DNA of 51,512 nucleotides, from contig NZ_CAMYPD010000018.1 in NCBI RefSeq assembly GCF_947286155.1, forward strand, positions 1 through 51,512, read 5' to 3'. Position numbers and translations under genes: made by a program. Within the stretch, counting starts at the first letter, position 1. Each line of letters begins with the position of its first letter. Under the pieces are notes generated by a model. It worked only from the letters and a program-made list of their open reading frames with translations. It was not told the origin of the DNA and made no database searches. Source of the stretch: an uncultured Tessaracoccus sp. GTDB taxonomy: Bacteria; Actinomycetota; Actinomycetes; Propionibacteriales; Propionibacteriaceae. This document shows, one piece after another, positions 17,501-25,134 of the stretch.

Positions 17501-17669
17501 CGTGTGGCTGCATCTCGGGTTCGACGCTGAGGGCGTTCACGAGGTGGATCTCTTGGAGCAGCCGGTGGCCGAGCCCACCCAGGAGCGTCTGGGAGACCTG
17601 CGCGATGGCGCGGTGGAGCTCACGATTCGTCCCTTCCAAATCCTCACGCTGAAGGTGTGTGCCAAATGA
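14556..17669 (+). CDS. Alpha-mannosidase, glycoside hydrolase family 38
   Basis: A 1037-residue retaining alpha-mannosidase. ATG 14556 starts one base after the GH4 stop. The zinc site appears as 'GHAHIDSAWLWP' (His270, Asp272), and the nucleophile is Asp382 in 'LWLPDSFGYSG'. An N-terminal beta domain precedes the catalytic core and a large C-terminal beta domain follows, the normal size for this family. No signal peptide, so it acts in the cytoplasm on imported mannosides, releasing mannose from N-glycan or mannan fragments. The stop overlaps the next gene's ATG (ATGA). An antisense frame of similar length runs opposite but has no recognisable motifs. Confidence 0.93.
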   Translation: MHDDRKLVEERIEDLRERLVGKEYVTLAQLNVEAWKAPDEPVPFAEAASQQYEPFPVGTWWGPAWSTWWLRLDGILPDDAPRERVELRVDLGFSGDWAGNQSEGLVYTCDGVPLKGLNPMNRTVPLTFGSIAEQLEHEGSPLVAADGSVRLVVEAAANPNHGEDMAKYGDKATMPIEPMWQFKAAELVTRNDDVWHLQLDLEVLDGLMRELPVDSTWRATLLRGLERAADVIDQGSIEDQAAAARAVLAPLLTSGPHGSAQRMTAVGHAHIDSAWLWPIRETRRKVVRSLSNVVALADEYPDFHFACTAPQHLQWLKEDAPMVFERMREAIQRGQWHMVGGTWVEPDANLPGGEAMVRQLTSGLRWLRDELDVTTDCLWLPDSFGYSGALPQIAKLAGMRWFFTQKMNWNQTNTLPHHTFWWEGIDGTRIWTHFPPVDCYDSILSPDQVKFAERNFKEKGVAKESLLPFGYGDGGGGPVREMVERARRQSNLEGSPVLTMGSPQDFYDAARAERDELPVWAGELYFEFHRGVQTSQLALKQGNRRVEAGLAALEWLGTLAMLRGYAFDAEGVEQLWRRMMLLQFHDILPGSAIAWVNEEAREEYTSLLQEIEERIDALRRAVFPGEQRAVANPAPFARRELIEVEGRRVLVDVGPLSVVPLADAEASPTHPVQAQRQDEGIVLDNGLVRVVVAPDGTLTSLVDVEAERELLLLGERANLLRLHPDHPSCFDAWELQAQYRHHVWELDDVEQVALVEDTPLRAQVDVVRTFGDSRVTQSLWLDADSKTVRFAIDIDWHERSRVLKVAFPLAVKATHESSEIQFGHVRRALTSNTSWDEARFEVPVHRWTLLDEPGYAVALSYDSSYGHDVEPAGAGEHAPTTGVVASYTLLRAPLSPDEESDQGQHRIQYQLTVDADVRVASEAGVGLNQPLRVLDGAGASEAAVASLEMLRGHAVIDAVKPAFDESGDVVIRLHEATGGRSRVWLHLGFDAEGVHEVDLLEQPVAEPTQERLGDLRDGAVELTIRPFQILTLKVCAK

Positions 17670-18676
17670 AACTCCTATTGATCTGCCTCGACGGTGTGCG
17701 CGCCGACTTCGCATTGCCCGAGGAGGTGGCGAGCAACCCGGATTTCTCCCAACCCTCGCACCCAGCCGACCCCAGATTCAGCGTCGGCGCTCCGGACCAC
17801 ACCGTGCAGGATTTCCCAGCGGGGCTTGCCCCGACGCTCGCCCGCCTCGCCCGCGGGGATGAGGCGTCGGATGGCGTGTGCCTGCCCATGTGGATGACGC
17901 CGCCCACCGACTCGGGGCCGGGGTGGTCGTCCATCCTTACCGGCTCCACCCACGAGGAATGCAACGTGTGGTGGAACGAGTTCGTCGGCCACGACATGGC
18001 TAGGCGCCCCGACCTGCTGTCTCGGGTTTTTTTCGCCAACCCGCGTGCTCGGACGCTTGCAGCGGCGACCTGGACTGCCTTCACCGTAGGCGTCGGCCCT
18101 GGGCCCATCTTGCAGCAGCGCGTCGACCAGCAGCGCACGGGGCAACACGCCGTGTTCCAACCCGATCTCACTAGCGGCATCGAGGCGGCTGACGACGCAG
18201 TGTGTACGTGGGCGTGCCACAGGCTGCTGCACGAGGGTCCAGATGCATCGGTGGTGTACTTCGAGAGCGTCGACGCCGCCGGCCATGCCGCAGGCTCGGA
18301 CAGCAAGGAGTACCGCGAGGCCATCCAGCGCGTCGACGAGCGAGTGCGTTACCTAGTCAAGGCAGTCGCGGAACGGCACGAACAGCTCGGTGAAGACTGG
18401 CTCGTGGCCGTCACCACCGACCACGGACACAAGCCCGAGGGTGGGCACGGCGAGGACGAAGTCGAGGTGCGCCGAAGTTTCCTGATCCTGCACCGCATCG
18501 GTAGCCAGCTGCCCCCCGATATACGCGAGCGGGGCGCGCTGCGCAGCGAAGACGTCATGTGGCTCCTGCTGGACCTCATGGGCGCGCGGCAGGGCGAGAT
18601 GGAAGGAGACGACATCGGCGTGCTGAAGGACATCGAGCCGTTGGGGCCGACGCGGGACCTGCGTTTCGAATGGTGA
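17666..18676 (+). CDS. Type I phosphodiesterase / alkaline-phosphatase-superfamily protein
   Basis: A 336-residue protein starting at ATG 17666 in an ATGA overlap with the mannosidase. 'LLLICLDGVRADFA' supplies a first metal Asp, 'GWSSILTGSTHEE' matches the region around the nucleophilic Thr/Ser of nucleotide pyrophosphatase/phosphodiesterases, and 'VTTDHGHKPEGGHGED' supplies late metal ligands (Asp-His and His). No signal peptide, so it would be cytoplasmic. The family cleaves phosphodiesters or phosphomonoesters. Its position in a mannosidase operon suggests a phosphorylated glycan or sugar phosphodiester as substrate, an inference only. A palindrome of family B lies just downstream. Confidence 0.75.
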   Translation: MKLLLICLDGVRADFALPEEVASNPDFSQPSHPADPRFSVGAPDHTVQDFPAGLAPTLARLARGDEASDGVCLPMWMTPPTDSGPGWSSILTGSTHEECNVWWNEFVGHDMARRPDLLSRVFFANPRARTLAAATWTAFTVGVGPGPILQQRVDQQRTGQHAVFQPDLTSGIEAADDAVCTWACHRLLHEGPDASVVYFESVDAAGHAAGSDSKEYREAIQRVDERVRYLVKAVAERHEQLGEDWLVAVTTDHGHKPEGGHGEDEVEVRRSFLILHRIGSQLPPDIRERGALRSEDVMWLLLDLMGARQGEMEGDDIGVLKDIEPLGPTRDLRFEW

Positions 18677-18717
18677 CACATCCGGCGGTTGCATCCGCTG
18701 GATGGGCAACCCGTCGA

Positions 18718-18798
18718 GCTAACCCGATATCCACATGCGTTTGCCAAAACGCCCCAAAAACGCCGGTTCAGCGAAACGCGTGTGGATATTGGGTTAGC
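18718..18798. repeat. Dispersed palindrome family B, copy 1
   Basis: An 81-bp inverted repeat. The left arm begins GCTAACCCGATATCCACA, and the right arm is its imperfect reverse complement ending GGATATTGGGTTAGC. A second copy is at 50471-50549. It sits between two convergent genes and may also terminate transcription. Confidence 0.88.
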
Positions 18799-18825
18799 AA
18801 CGGCGTGGTCCCGGCTGGCTGGCGG

Positions 18826-19764
18826 CTACTGGGCCAGCAGTTCCGCGACGCGGCGAGCGCGAGGGTCGTCGTGAGCGCGGGCCGCTTGGAGTACCTCGGC
18901 CAGGCGCAGCGGATCGGCGGCTCCGCTCTCGCCAGCCAGGATGGTGCTGGCGACGAACGCCGCGACGAGAAGCTGCTCTTCGAGGACATCGGTGAGGCCC
19001 GAGGCGACGGCAAGCGCAGCGAGCGTTGCGTCGCCGGCGCCGGTGGTGTTGCGTGGGTGCACGGGGAAGGCAGCCACGCTGGCTTCCTGTCCGGTGGTGG
19101 CGTCGACTGCAACCATGCCGTCCGCGCCGCGTGTGACGACGACGGTAGGCACGCGGCTGGTCAACTGCCGGGCAGCATCAATGGGGTCGCTCAGCTGCGT
19201 GAATGCGCGAGCTTCCAGGTCGTTCAGCATCCACACATCGGCGCCTTCGATGCCTGCGAGTTGCTCGTCGCCCCACGAACCCGTTTCGTCGAAGCCCCTC
19301 GACGCAAACACGCGCGCGCCGCGACGGCGTGCGTCGACGAGCCAGGGGAGTGTCGAATCACGCAAGTCGATGACGATGGCGTCCGTATCCACGTCGCTGA
19401 GGGAATGTCCCACCGGCTTCGCAGGGGGATGCTCGACCGTCACCATCGCGCGGTCAGCGCTGGTGGCGAGGGCCACCGTCGTGGGGAGCTGCCAGTTGGC
19501 GTAGTGCTCGCAGTGGCTGGTGTCGACGCCCTCGAGGTGCAGACTGCGCAGCAGCCGCCCGCTCGCTTCGTCGTCGCCGACGGGGGAGCACAGCTCAGTG
19601 CTCACGCCGAGTCGAGCTGCCACTCGCGCCATGGTGGCCACGCCTCCCCAGCCCTCGTACAGCCCTGTGGCCTGCAGCTCTTGGCCGGGCACGGGCATCG
19701 CAGGAACGCCGGTCATGATGATGTCGCGGTATGTGATACCGACGGTCAGCATGCGTGTGGGCAC
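18826..19764 (-). CDS. PfkB-family sugar kinase
   Basis: A 312-residue ribokinase-like kinase. GTG 19764 has AAGGAG four bases upstream; the ATG at 19752 is the alternative. It contains the N-terminal glycine motif ('GLYEGWGGVATMARVAARLG') and the C-terminal signature 'NTTGAGDATLAALAVASG', with Asp of GAGD as catalytic base. It phosphorylates a sugar or sugar acid with ATP in the cytoplasm. Next to mannosidases and a hexosaminidase, mannose, fructose or N-acetylhexosamine are reasonable candidates. It is transcribed divergently from the HAD-GH20-GH125 operon, with 139 bases between starts. Confidence 0.85.
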   Translation of the reverse strand: MPTRMLTVGITYRDIIMTGVPAMPVPGQELQATGLYEGWGGVATMARVAARLGVSTELCSPVGDDEASGRLLRSLHLEGVDTSHCEHYANWQLPTTVALATSADRAMVTVEHPPAKPVGHSLSDVDTDAIVIDLRDSTLPWLVDARRRGARVFASRGFDETGSWGDEQLAGIEGADVWMLNDLEARAFTQLSDPIDAARQLTSRVPTVVVTRGADGMVAVDATTGQEASVAAFPVHPRNTTGAGDATLAALAVASGLTDVLEEQLLVAAFVASTILAGESGAADPLRLAEVLQAARAHDDPRARRVAELLAQ

Positions 19765-19903
19765 GGCACTCCTTCTCACGGACGAACAAGCCAAAGTCTT
19801 GCACAGACGCATCCGTACGAGCACCTGGGTAGGGTGGTCGTGCGCTGTCTGAGCTCCATATCCAACGAAGTAGCCGGCATACCGGCATGGAGGTGTTGAT
19901 CGA

Positions 19904-20581
19904 ATGAATCGTGCTCTCCCGCAGCACATCGGCGCAGTATTGTTCGACATGGACGACACACTCGTCGACTCCGAGCAAGCCTGGTTCGATGCCACCCGTC
20001 AACTCTGGGAAGAGAACGGGGTATCGAAGGGCTTCGACGATGAGGTTACTGATGAGCTTCGAGGCGGCACGATTGAGGATGTCGTCGCGTTGTTCAGCCG
20101 CGTGCACACGGGCGTAGAGGCCGACGTAGCGGAACGCCGAATGCTGCAGCTCCTGCAGGAACACTTGGCGGACGGTGTGGAGCCAATGCCGGGGGCGGAA
20201 GCCCTGCTCGAGGCGCTCTCCGGGACGATACCGATGGCCGTGGCCTCGAACTCGCCGTCGGCCATCGTGAAAGCCACGATGCATTCGCTGGGGTGGCAGC
20301 GTTATTTCGTTGCGATGCTGGGCACCGAGGACGTGGAGCGTCCCAAGCCAGCGCCTGATCTGTATCTCGCCGCAGCGGAGCGTTGCGGCGTGGCGCCGGA
20401 GCGCTGCGTCGTGGTGGAAGACTCCCGCACCGGCGCTACGGCAGCCAGAGAGGCCGGCGCGTTCGTCGTCGCCGTTGGCCCATTCGCCGCAGATTTGGGG
20501 CATGTGCATGTGCCCTCGCTCGATCATCCGTTGCTGCAGTCTTGGCAGCCTCAACCAATCGCACGCGCGAAGGAGCTGTGA
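19904..20581 (+). CDS. HAD-superfamily hydrolase, beta-phosphoglucomutase-like
   Basis: A 225-residue protein with motif I 'VLFDMDDTLVDSEQAWF' (nucleophile Asp), motif II 'VASNSPSA', motif III Lys in 'ERPKPAPDLYL' and motif IV 'VVEDSRTGATAAREAGA'. The helical cap between motifs I and II places it with beta-phosphoglucomutase / sugar-phosphate phosphatases of subclass I. It probably dephosphorylates or isomerises a hexose phosphate arising from the glycan pathway. Its TGA shares an A with the ATG of the GH20 gene (TGATG), so the two are co-translated. Confidence 0.85.
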   Translation: MNRALPQHIGAVLFDMDDTLVDSEQAWFDATRQLWEENGVSKGFDDEVTDELRGGTIEDVVALFSRVHTGVEADVAERRMLQLLQEHLADGVEPMPGAEALLEALSGTIPMAVASNSPSAIVKATMHSLGWQRYFVAMLGTEDVERPKPAPDLYLAAAERCGVAPERCVVVEDSRTGATAAREAGAFVVAVGPFAADLGHVHVPSLDHPLLQSWQPQPIARAKEL

Positions 20582-22116
20582 TGCCCACCATCATCCCCAC
20601 GCCCGCTCACGTCGACTGGGGGCATGGTTCGTTCCTGCTGCCCAACCCCCTTCCGGTGCGTGGCGGCGGTGTTCCCGCTGAGGTCCTCGCCGAGCGTCTC
20701 AGGCGGTCGGCCGGCGTGCAGGTGCTTGCCGACGGGGTCGGCGCCGGCGTGGACTTCATCGAAGATACTTCGCTCCCCGACGAGGGGTACCGCCTCAGCG
20801 TCGACGCGGACGGTGTGCGCATTGGGTATTCCACGCAGGCCGGCGCGTCGTGGGCAGTGCAGACGCTGTTACAGCTGTTGCCGCGCGAGGTGCACACCAA
20901 TGACCCCATGGACCCGGCCTCACTCGTCGTGCCGTTCGTGGAGATCGTCGACGAGCCGGCGCTGGCGTGGCGCGGCTCCATGGTGGACGTGGCAAGGCAC
21001 TTTCTGCCGCTCGACGGGTTGCTCAGGCACCTTGATGTGATGGCCATGCACAAGCTCAACGTGTTGCATCTCCACCTCACCGACGACCAAGGCTGGCGCT
21101 TCCCCGTGCCCGGTTGGCCGAAGCTCACGGAGGTGGGGGCGTGGCGGCCTGGCACCCTCGTCGGGCATCAGCCACCTCCCGACGAGAACGATTGCGACGA
21201 TGTGGCTGAGCACGACGGCATCCCGCACGGCGGGTTCTACACGGCCGAGGAGATCAGCAGGCTCGTGGAGCACGCGAACCGGCTCGGCATCACCGTGGTG
21301 CCGGAGGTGGATATGCCCGGCCACATGGAGGCTGCGGTAGCGGCCTACCCGGAGCTGGGCGCGTCGGGTGTGCAGCATCCGCGCACGTGCTGGGGTATTT
21401 CCGAGCATGTGCTGCGGCTGGATGACACCGTGATTCAGTTCTGCAAGGACGCGCTGGACGCCGTCATGGATCTATTCCCTGACTCGCCCGTGCACGTCGG
21501 GGGCGACGAGTGTCCGGGGTCGGAATGGCTCGCCGACGAACGCTCGCAGGCCACGATGCGTCGGGAAGGGCTCTCTACTCCTGCCGAGGGGCAGGCGTGG
21601 TTCGAGCGCATCGTGTGCGAGCACGTGCTGGCGCGTGGACGTCGCGTGATTGCGTGGGACGAGGTGCTCGAAGGCGGTGTGCCCGACGACGTCACCATTG
21701 TGGTGTGGCGCGACGCGGCACAGGTGGGGGACGTCATCAGCAAGGGCTACGACGTGCTGGCCGCGCCCACCCAGTACACCTACCTCGACTACTGCCAAGG
21801 CAAGTGGGCTGACCACCCCCACAACTACGGGCAGTACACGCCCCTGGAAAAGACGCAAGGCTTTGCTGACATGCTCGGAGCGCTCCCGGATGGGCCGGGG
21901 CGCCTGCTGGGCGGGCAGTTCCAACTGTGGGGAGAATATGTGCGTGACTGGGCGAAAGCCGAGTACATGATGTGGCCTCGAGGCACCGCACTGGCCCAGC
22001 AGTTCTGGGCGGGTAGCGCGGCTTCGGAGAGTGAGCTGGGAGTCCTGCTCCGCAGGCTCACGGTTATGGGTATCAACTGGTGTCGGGAAGGAATGGCATG
22101 GACGAGCGAACAGTGA
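20581..22116 (+). CDS. Beta-N-acetylhexosaminidase, glycoside hydrolase family 20
   Basis: A 511-residue enzyme. An N-terminal GH20b-like domain is followed by the catalytic barrel beginning near 'WRGSMVDVARHFLPLDGLLR' and 'LHLHLTDDQGWRF'. The catalytic pair Asp309-Glu310 lies in 'HVGGDECPGSEW'; the Asp positions the substrate N-acetyl group and Glu is the acid. Later 'WDEVLEGGVPDD' and 'TYLDYCQGKW' are typical substrate-binding segments. No signal peptide, hence cytoplasmic removal of terminal GlcNAc or GalNAc from imported oligosaccharides. It overlaps the GH125 gene by 19 bases. Confidence 0.93.
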   Translation: MPTIIPTPAHVDWGHGSFLLPNPLPVRGGGVPAEVLAERLRRSAGVQVLADGVGAGVDFIEDTSLPDEGYRLSVDADGVRIGYSTQAGASWAVQTLLQLLPREVHTNDPMDPASLVVPFVEIVDEPALAWRGSMVDVARHFLPLDGLLRHLDVMAMHKLNVLHLHLTDDQGWRFPVPGWPKLTEVGAWRPGTLVGHQPPPDENDCDDVAEHDGIPHGGFYTAEEISRLVEHANRLGITVVPEVDMPGHMEAAVAAYPELGASGVQHPRTCWGISEHVLRLDDTVIQFCKDALDAVMDLFPDSPVHVGGDECPGSEWLADERSQATMRREGLSTPAEGQAWFERIVCEHVLARGRRVIAWDEVLEGGVPDDVTIVVWRDAAQVGDVISKGYDVLAAPTQYTYLDYCQGKWADHPHNYGQYTPLEKTQGFADMLGALPDGPGRLLGGQFQLWGEYVRDWAKAEYMMWPRGTALAQQFWAGSAASESELGVLLRRLTVMGINWCREGMAWTSEQ

Positions 22117-23366
22117 CGAACCCCGTCGGAGAGGAGCTGCAGGCCCGGCTGGATGCGGAGGCTGAGCGCATTGCCGCGACGGTGGGGGAGTCCGCCGCGG
22201 AACGGTTCCGCGCCATGATGGTGAACACCTGGACGACGACTATGACCCGTCGCGGTGATCGCACCTTCGTCATCACCGGCGACATTCCCGCGATGTGGCT
22301 GCGTGACTCGTCGGCACAGGTGTGGCCGTTCCTGCGGATGACTGACGTGGACGAGGTGCGCGAGGTGCTGCTGGGCATGGTGCGCGAGCAGTGGCGCTGT
22401 ATCGGCCTGGACCCGTACGCGAACGCGTTTAACGAGTCGGAGAACGACGCGCATCACGATGCCAATGACCTCGATCTCCACCCGGGTGTGTGGGAGCGCA
22501 AGTACGAGATTGATTCGCTAGCGTTCCCCGTGATGCTCGCGCACCGCCTCCGGGGGCTCGAGGGATGGGACGACGAGCTCGACGCTGCCCTGCGCGAGGG
22601 CTGCGGGAGGATCGTCGCGTTGTGGCGGCTGGAGCAAGACCACTTCGGGGCGTCCACCTATCGTCACGTGCGCGAATCGGAGCCGTGGGACACCTTGGGC
22701 GACGACGGACGCGGCACGCCCGTGGCCATCACCGGGATGACCTGGAGCGGGTTCCGGCCATCCGACGATGCTTGTCAGTACGGGTACAACATTCCCGCGC
22801 AGCTCATGGCTGTGCACGCGCTCGGGATGATTGGGGAGTTCGCGCGCGATTGGGGCGACGAGGAACTGGGCGCGTCGGCTGGCAGGCTGGCGCAGGAGAT
22901 CGGTGACGGTGTCGAGCGCTACGGCATGGAGGGGGAGCGGTACCTGTACGAGGTGGACGGGCTGGGCGGCCAGCTGGCCATGGACGACGCCAACATGCCG
23001 TCGTTGCTCTCCTTGCCGCTCACGGCTGGGTTCGCGCTCGACGACCCGCGGTATCAGGCCACCCGCGCCTGGGTGCTGAGCGACGAGAACCCGTTCTTCT
23101 ACGCGGGTGAATTCGCGTTGGGGGTGGGCAGCCCGCACACGCCGGAAGGCTACGTCTGGCATATCGCGCTGGCGGTGCAGGGGCTTACGGGCGACGAGGC
23201 CGAGGCCAGGCGGTGCCTCGACGTGATCCTCGCCACCGACGGCGGCACGGGGCTGACGCACGAGAGCTTCGATCCGAATGATCCGACGCAGTACACTCGG
23301 CCATGGTTTTCTTGGTCCAACTCCATGGCGTGCGAGCTCATGCTGCGCATTGCGGAGGGAGTGTAA
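22098..23366 (+). CDS. Exo-alpha-1,6-mannosidase, glycoside hydrolase family 125
   Basis: A 422-residue inverting mannosidase (formerly DUF1237). ATG 22098 follows AAGGAA within the end of the GH20 gene. Family motifs include 'ITGDIPAMWLRDSSAQVWPF', 'YANAFNE', 'HPGVWERKYEIDSLAFP', 'GMTWSGFRPSDDAC' and 'MPSLLSLPL'. Known members remove non-reducing alpha-1,6-linked mannose, an N-glycan core linkage also found in mannan. It has no signal peptide. With GH38 (other alpha-mannosides) and GH20 it supplies the activities needed to dismantle N-glycan-like fragments. A strong terminator follows. Confidence 0.92.
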   Translation: MDERTVTNPVGEELQARLDAEAERIAATVGESAAERFRAMMVNTWTTTMTRRGDRTFVITGDIPAMWLRDSSAQVWPFLRMTDVDEVREVLLGMVREQWRCIGLDPYANAFNESENDAHHDANDLDLHPGVWERKYEIDSLAFPVMLAHRLRGLEGWDDELDAALREGCGRIVALWRLEQDHFGASTYRHVRESEPWDTLGDDGRGTPVAITGMTWSGFRPSDDACQYGYNIPAQLMAVHALGMIGEFARDWGDEELGASAGRLAQEIGDGVERYGMEGERYLYEVDGLGGQLAMDDANMPSLLSLPLTAGFALDDPRYQATRAWVLSDENPFFYAGEFALGVGSPHTPEGYVWHIALAVQGLTGDEAEARRCLDVILATDGGTGLTHESFDPNDPTQYTRPWFSWSNSMACELMLRIAEGV

Positions 23367-23399
23367 GCGCGTCGTGGCGTTGCCGGGTCGGGTGGACGA

Positions 23400-23427
23400 A
23401 GAAGGCCGCCGGTGAGGGCGGCCTTCT
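23400..23427. terminator. Terminator after the GH20-GH125 operon
   Basis: Perfect 11-bp stem AGAAGGCCGCC / GGCGGCCTTCT with a 6-base loop and a following TTC run. It also lies just past the 3' end of tRNA-Lys on the other strand and may serve both. Confidence 0.85.
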
Positions 23428-23433
23428 TTCGTT

Positions 23434-23509
<76 letters not shown>

Positions 23510-23603
23510 TCGCAGCGGAAACTAAACTTACTACGCCGCTCACGAAATGGGAAATCGAGCGCAGTGCCGGTGCCGCGGTGCCTGTCGACGTGCTGTTCAG
23601 GTG

Positions 23604-24329
23604 ATGGACGTGGCCCTCACAGGTGGGGTGGTTGACGCCAAGATAGCAGGCGTGCGAAACCGGGATGCTCTCGAAGTTGCTCGCCTGAGTTTGGGAGGCG
23701 GGCTCGGGTTGATCCCACTCGGCATCGCGTTCGGCATGATGGTGATCCAAGCGGGTTTTCCCTGGTGGGTTGCGCCGGTGCTGTCCGTCGTCGTCTATGC
23801 GGGCTCGGTGGATCTGCTGCTGGTGAGCCTCATCGCTGCCGGCACGCCGGTGCTCACCGTCGGCCTCACCGTGCTGCTGGTGAACGTGCGGCATGTGTTC
23901 TACGCCTTCAACTACCCGATCGACCGGGTGCACGGCCTCGCGCGAGTGTACGGCGTGTACGCCCTTACCGACGAGACGTACGCGTTCATCGCGAGGGGTG
24001 AGGAGCACTGGACGGGAAGGCGGATCATCTGGCTCCAAGTGCTGCTTCAGGCGTACTGGGTGGGCGGCGGACTCATCGGCGTGGCCACGGCATTGTCGCT
24101 GCCCAGGCCCATCGAGGGGTTGGAGTTCGCGCTCGTCGCGCTGTTCATCGTGCTGGCGCTCGACGCCGCCCGCACCCGGCGGGAGGTGCCGTCGGTGGTG
24201 ATGGCGGTGGGTTGCTTCGGCGTGGCGCTCCTCGTAGCGCCCGGTGCAGCCCTACTGACATCGATGGTGCTGTTCACCGCCGCGCTGTTCGTCCGTCACC
24301 TGATGCGCGAGGGGAGCCGGCATGCCTGA
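23604..24329 (+). CDS. azlC: Branched-chain amino-acid exporter large subunit, AzlC family
   Basis: A 241-residue membrane protein from ATG 23604 (upstream in-frame GTG codons are possible). Around seven hydrophobic segments, with the AzlC hallmark region 'GLIPLGIAFGMMVIQAGFP', 'VYAGSVDLLLVSLIAAG' and 'VNVRHVFYAFN' plus 'YALTDETYAF'. With AzlD it exports branched-chain amino acids (AzlCD/YgaZH type). It overlaps azlD by eight bases. The start region is divergent from tRNA-Lys. Confidence 0.88.
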   Translation: MDVALTGGVVDAKIAGVRNRDALEVARLSLGGGLGLIPLGIAFGMMVIQAGFPWWVAPVLSVVVYAGSVDLLLVSLIAAGTPVLTVGLTVLLVNVRHVFYAFNYPIDRVHGLARVYGVYALTDETYAFIARGEEHWTGRRIIWLQVLLQAYWVGGGLIGVATALSLPRPIEGLEFALVALFIVLALDAARTRREVPSVVMAVGCFGVALLVAPGAALLTSMVLFTAALFVRHLMREGSRHA

Positions 24330-24654
24330 CCTCGGATATTTCGTGGCCGTCGTGGCAGTGGCCGGCGCGATCACCGTCGGGCTCCGCGCGGTACCGTTCC
24401 TGTTGCTTGCGCCGCTGCGCGAGTCGACGCTGGTGCGTCGGATTGGGGTGTGGATGCCGGCTGGGATACTCACCATCTTGGCGCTGGCTACGCTAGTTTC
24501 TGCTTTCGACGGGGGACGCGCTGCGGCAGCCCTCGTCGCGGCGGGGGTGACCGTCGGGGTGCATCTGCTTTGTGGCCGACGCTCACTGCTCAGCATCTTC
24601 GCTGGCACGGCCTGTTTCGTCGCGCTGGTGAACAGCGGTTGGCTTGGTGGGTGA
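24322..24654 (+). CDS. azlD: Branched-chain amino-acid exporter small subunit, AzlD family
   Basis: A 110-residue protein with four hydrophobic stretches, 'ITVGLRAVPFLLLAPLRES' near the N-terminus and 'WMPAGILTILALATLV' typical of AzlD. ATG 24322 lies inside the azlC end. It is the obligate small partner of AzlC in the membrane. Nothing clearly genic follows until 24796. Confidence 0.88.
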   Translation: MPDLGYFVAVVAVAGAITVGLRAVPFLLLAPLRESTLVRRIGVWMPAGILTILALATLVSAFDGGRAAAALVAAGVTVGVHLLCGRRSLLSIFAGTACFVALVNSGWLGG

Positions 24655-24795
24655 AACACACCGGGCCGTGGATGCGTTCTGCAGGGGATGCTCCTGAGGG
24701 CATCCGGGATTTGTCACAGCTGGCGGGTACCATGCTGACTACCGGCAGGTGGTGTTTGACTTTCGGTTCGACGTGAGATGGGGAGGTGGCTTGAT

Positions 24796-24906
24796 ATGAC
24801 CACCACGTCACTCACGAAGATCACGAGCGGAGCTGGCTACGTTCAGGGCAGTCAGCTCGGCAAACTCGGCGCAGGGCTGCAGTGGCCGTCTGGTACTGCA
24901 GCGTGA
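24796..24906 (+). pseudogene. 36-codon reading frame, possible relaxase N-terminal remnant
   Basis: ATG 24796 to TGA 24904-24906, preceded by GGGGAGGTGG. The peptide contains 'SLTKITSGAGYVQGSQLG', which loosely resembles the start of MobF/TraA-type conjugative relaxases of Actinobacteria; nothing else of such a protein remains in this frame. The similarity is from memory and weak. It could instead be a chance small ORF or a leader for the following genes. The 140 bases before it (24655-24795) show no gene. Confidence 0.25.
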
Positions 24907-24939
24907 ATCCTCCGAGGTGGGCTAGCCCTCACCTCCATC

Positions 24940-25134
24940 GTGGACGTCTCTGATGAAAAGCTGCCTGCCGAGGTTGCTCGCAGGATGCAAGGAGAGCCGA
25001 AGGACGCTGGCAATGCTGAGGCTGAGAAGAGCCCAGTCAGGTCGCTCGACGAGCACCGATGCACCAAGCTGATCGCCCATGCGCAACAAGTCGAGACGGC
25101 TGCCGCGCCGGATGGCCCGGAGGACGAGGAATGA
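24940..25134 (+). CDS. Small acidic protein coupled to DUF3800 gene
   Basis: A 64-residue reading frame from GTG 24940, ending in TGA that overlaps the ATG of the DUF3800 gene (ATGA). It is rich in Glu, Asp, Ala and Lys, with no hydrophobic segment and an acidic tail 'DGPEDEE'. I recognise no family. The coupling suggests a real partner or a translational leader; a relic of a larger protein's C-terminus is also possible. No strong ribosome site is seen before the GTG. Confidence 0.45.
   Translation: MDVSDEKLPAEVARRMQGEPKDAGNAEAEKSPVRSLDEHRCTKLIAHAQQVETAAAPDGPEDEE

Noticed and set aside
14238..17714. Very long reading frame on the minus strand opposite GH38
   Set aside because: It is an open complement of the GC-rich mannosidase gene. 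The product is low-complexity His/Arg-rich sequence with no domain, while the plus-strand gene has complete catalytic motifs.
18559..19899. Plus-strand frame opposite the PfkB kinase gene
   Set aside because: No motifs, crosses the family-B palindrome; the minus-strand kinase has clear PfkB signatures.
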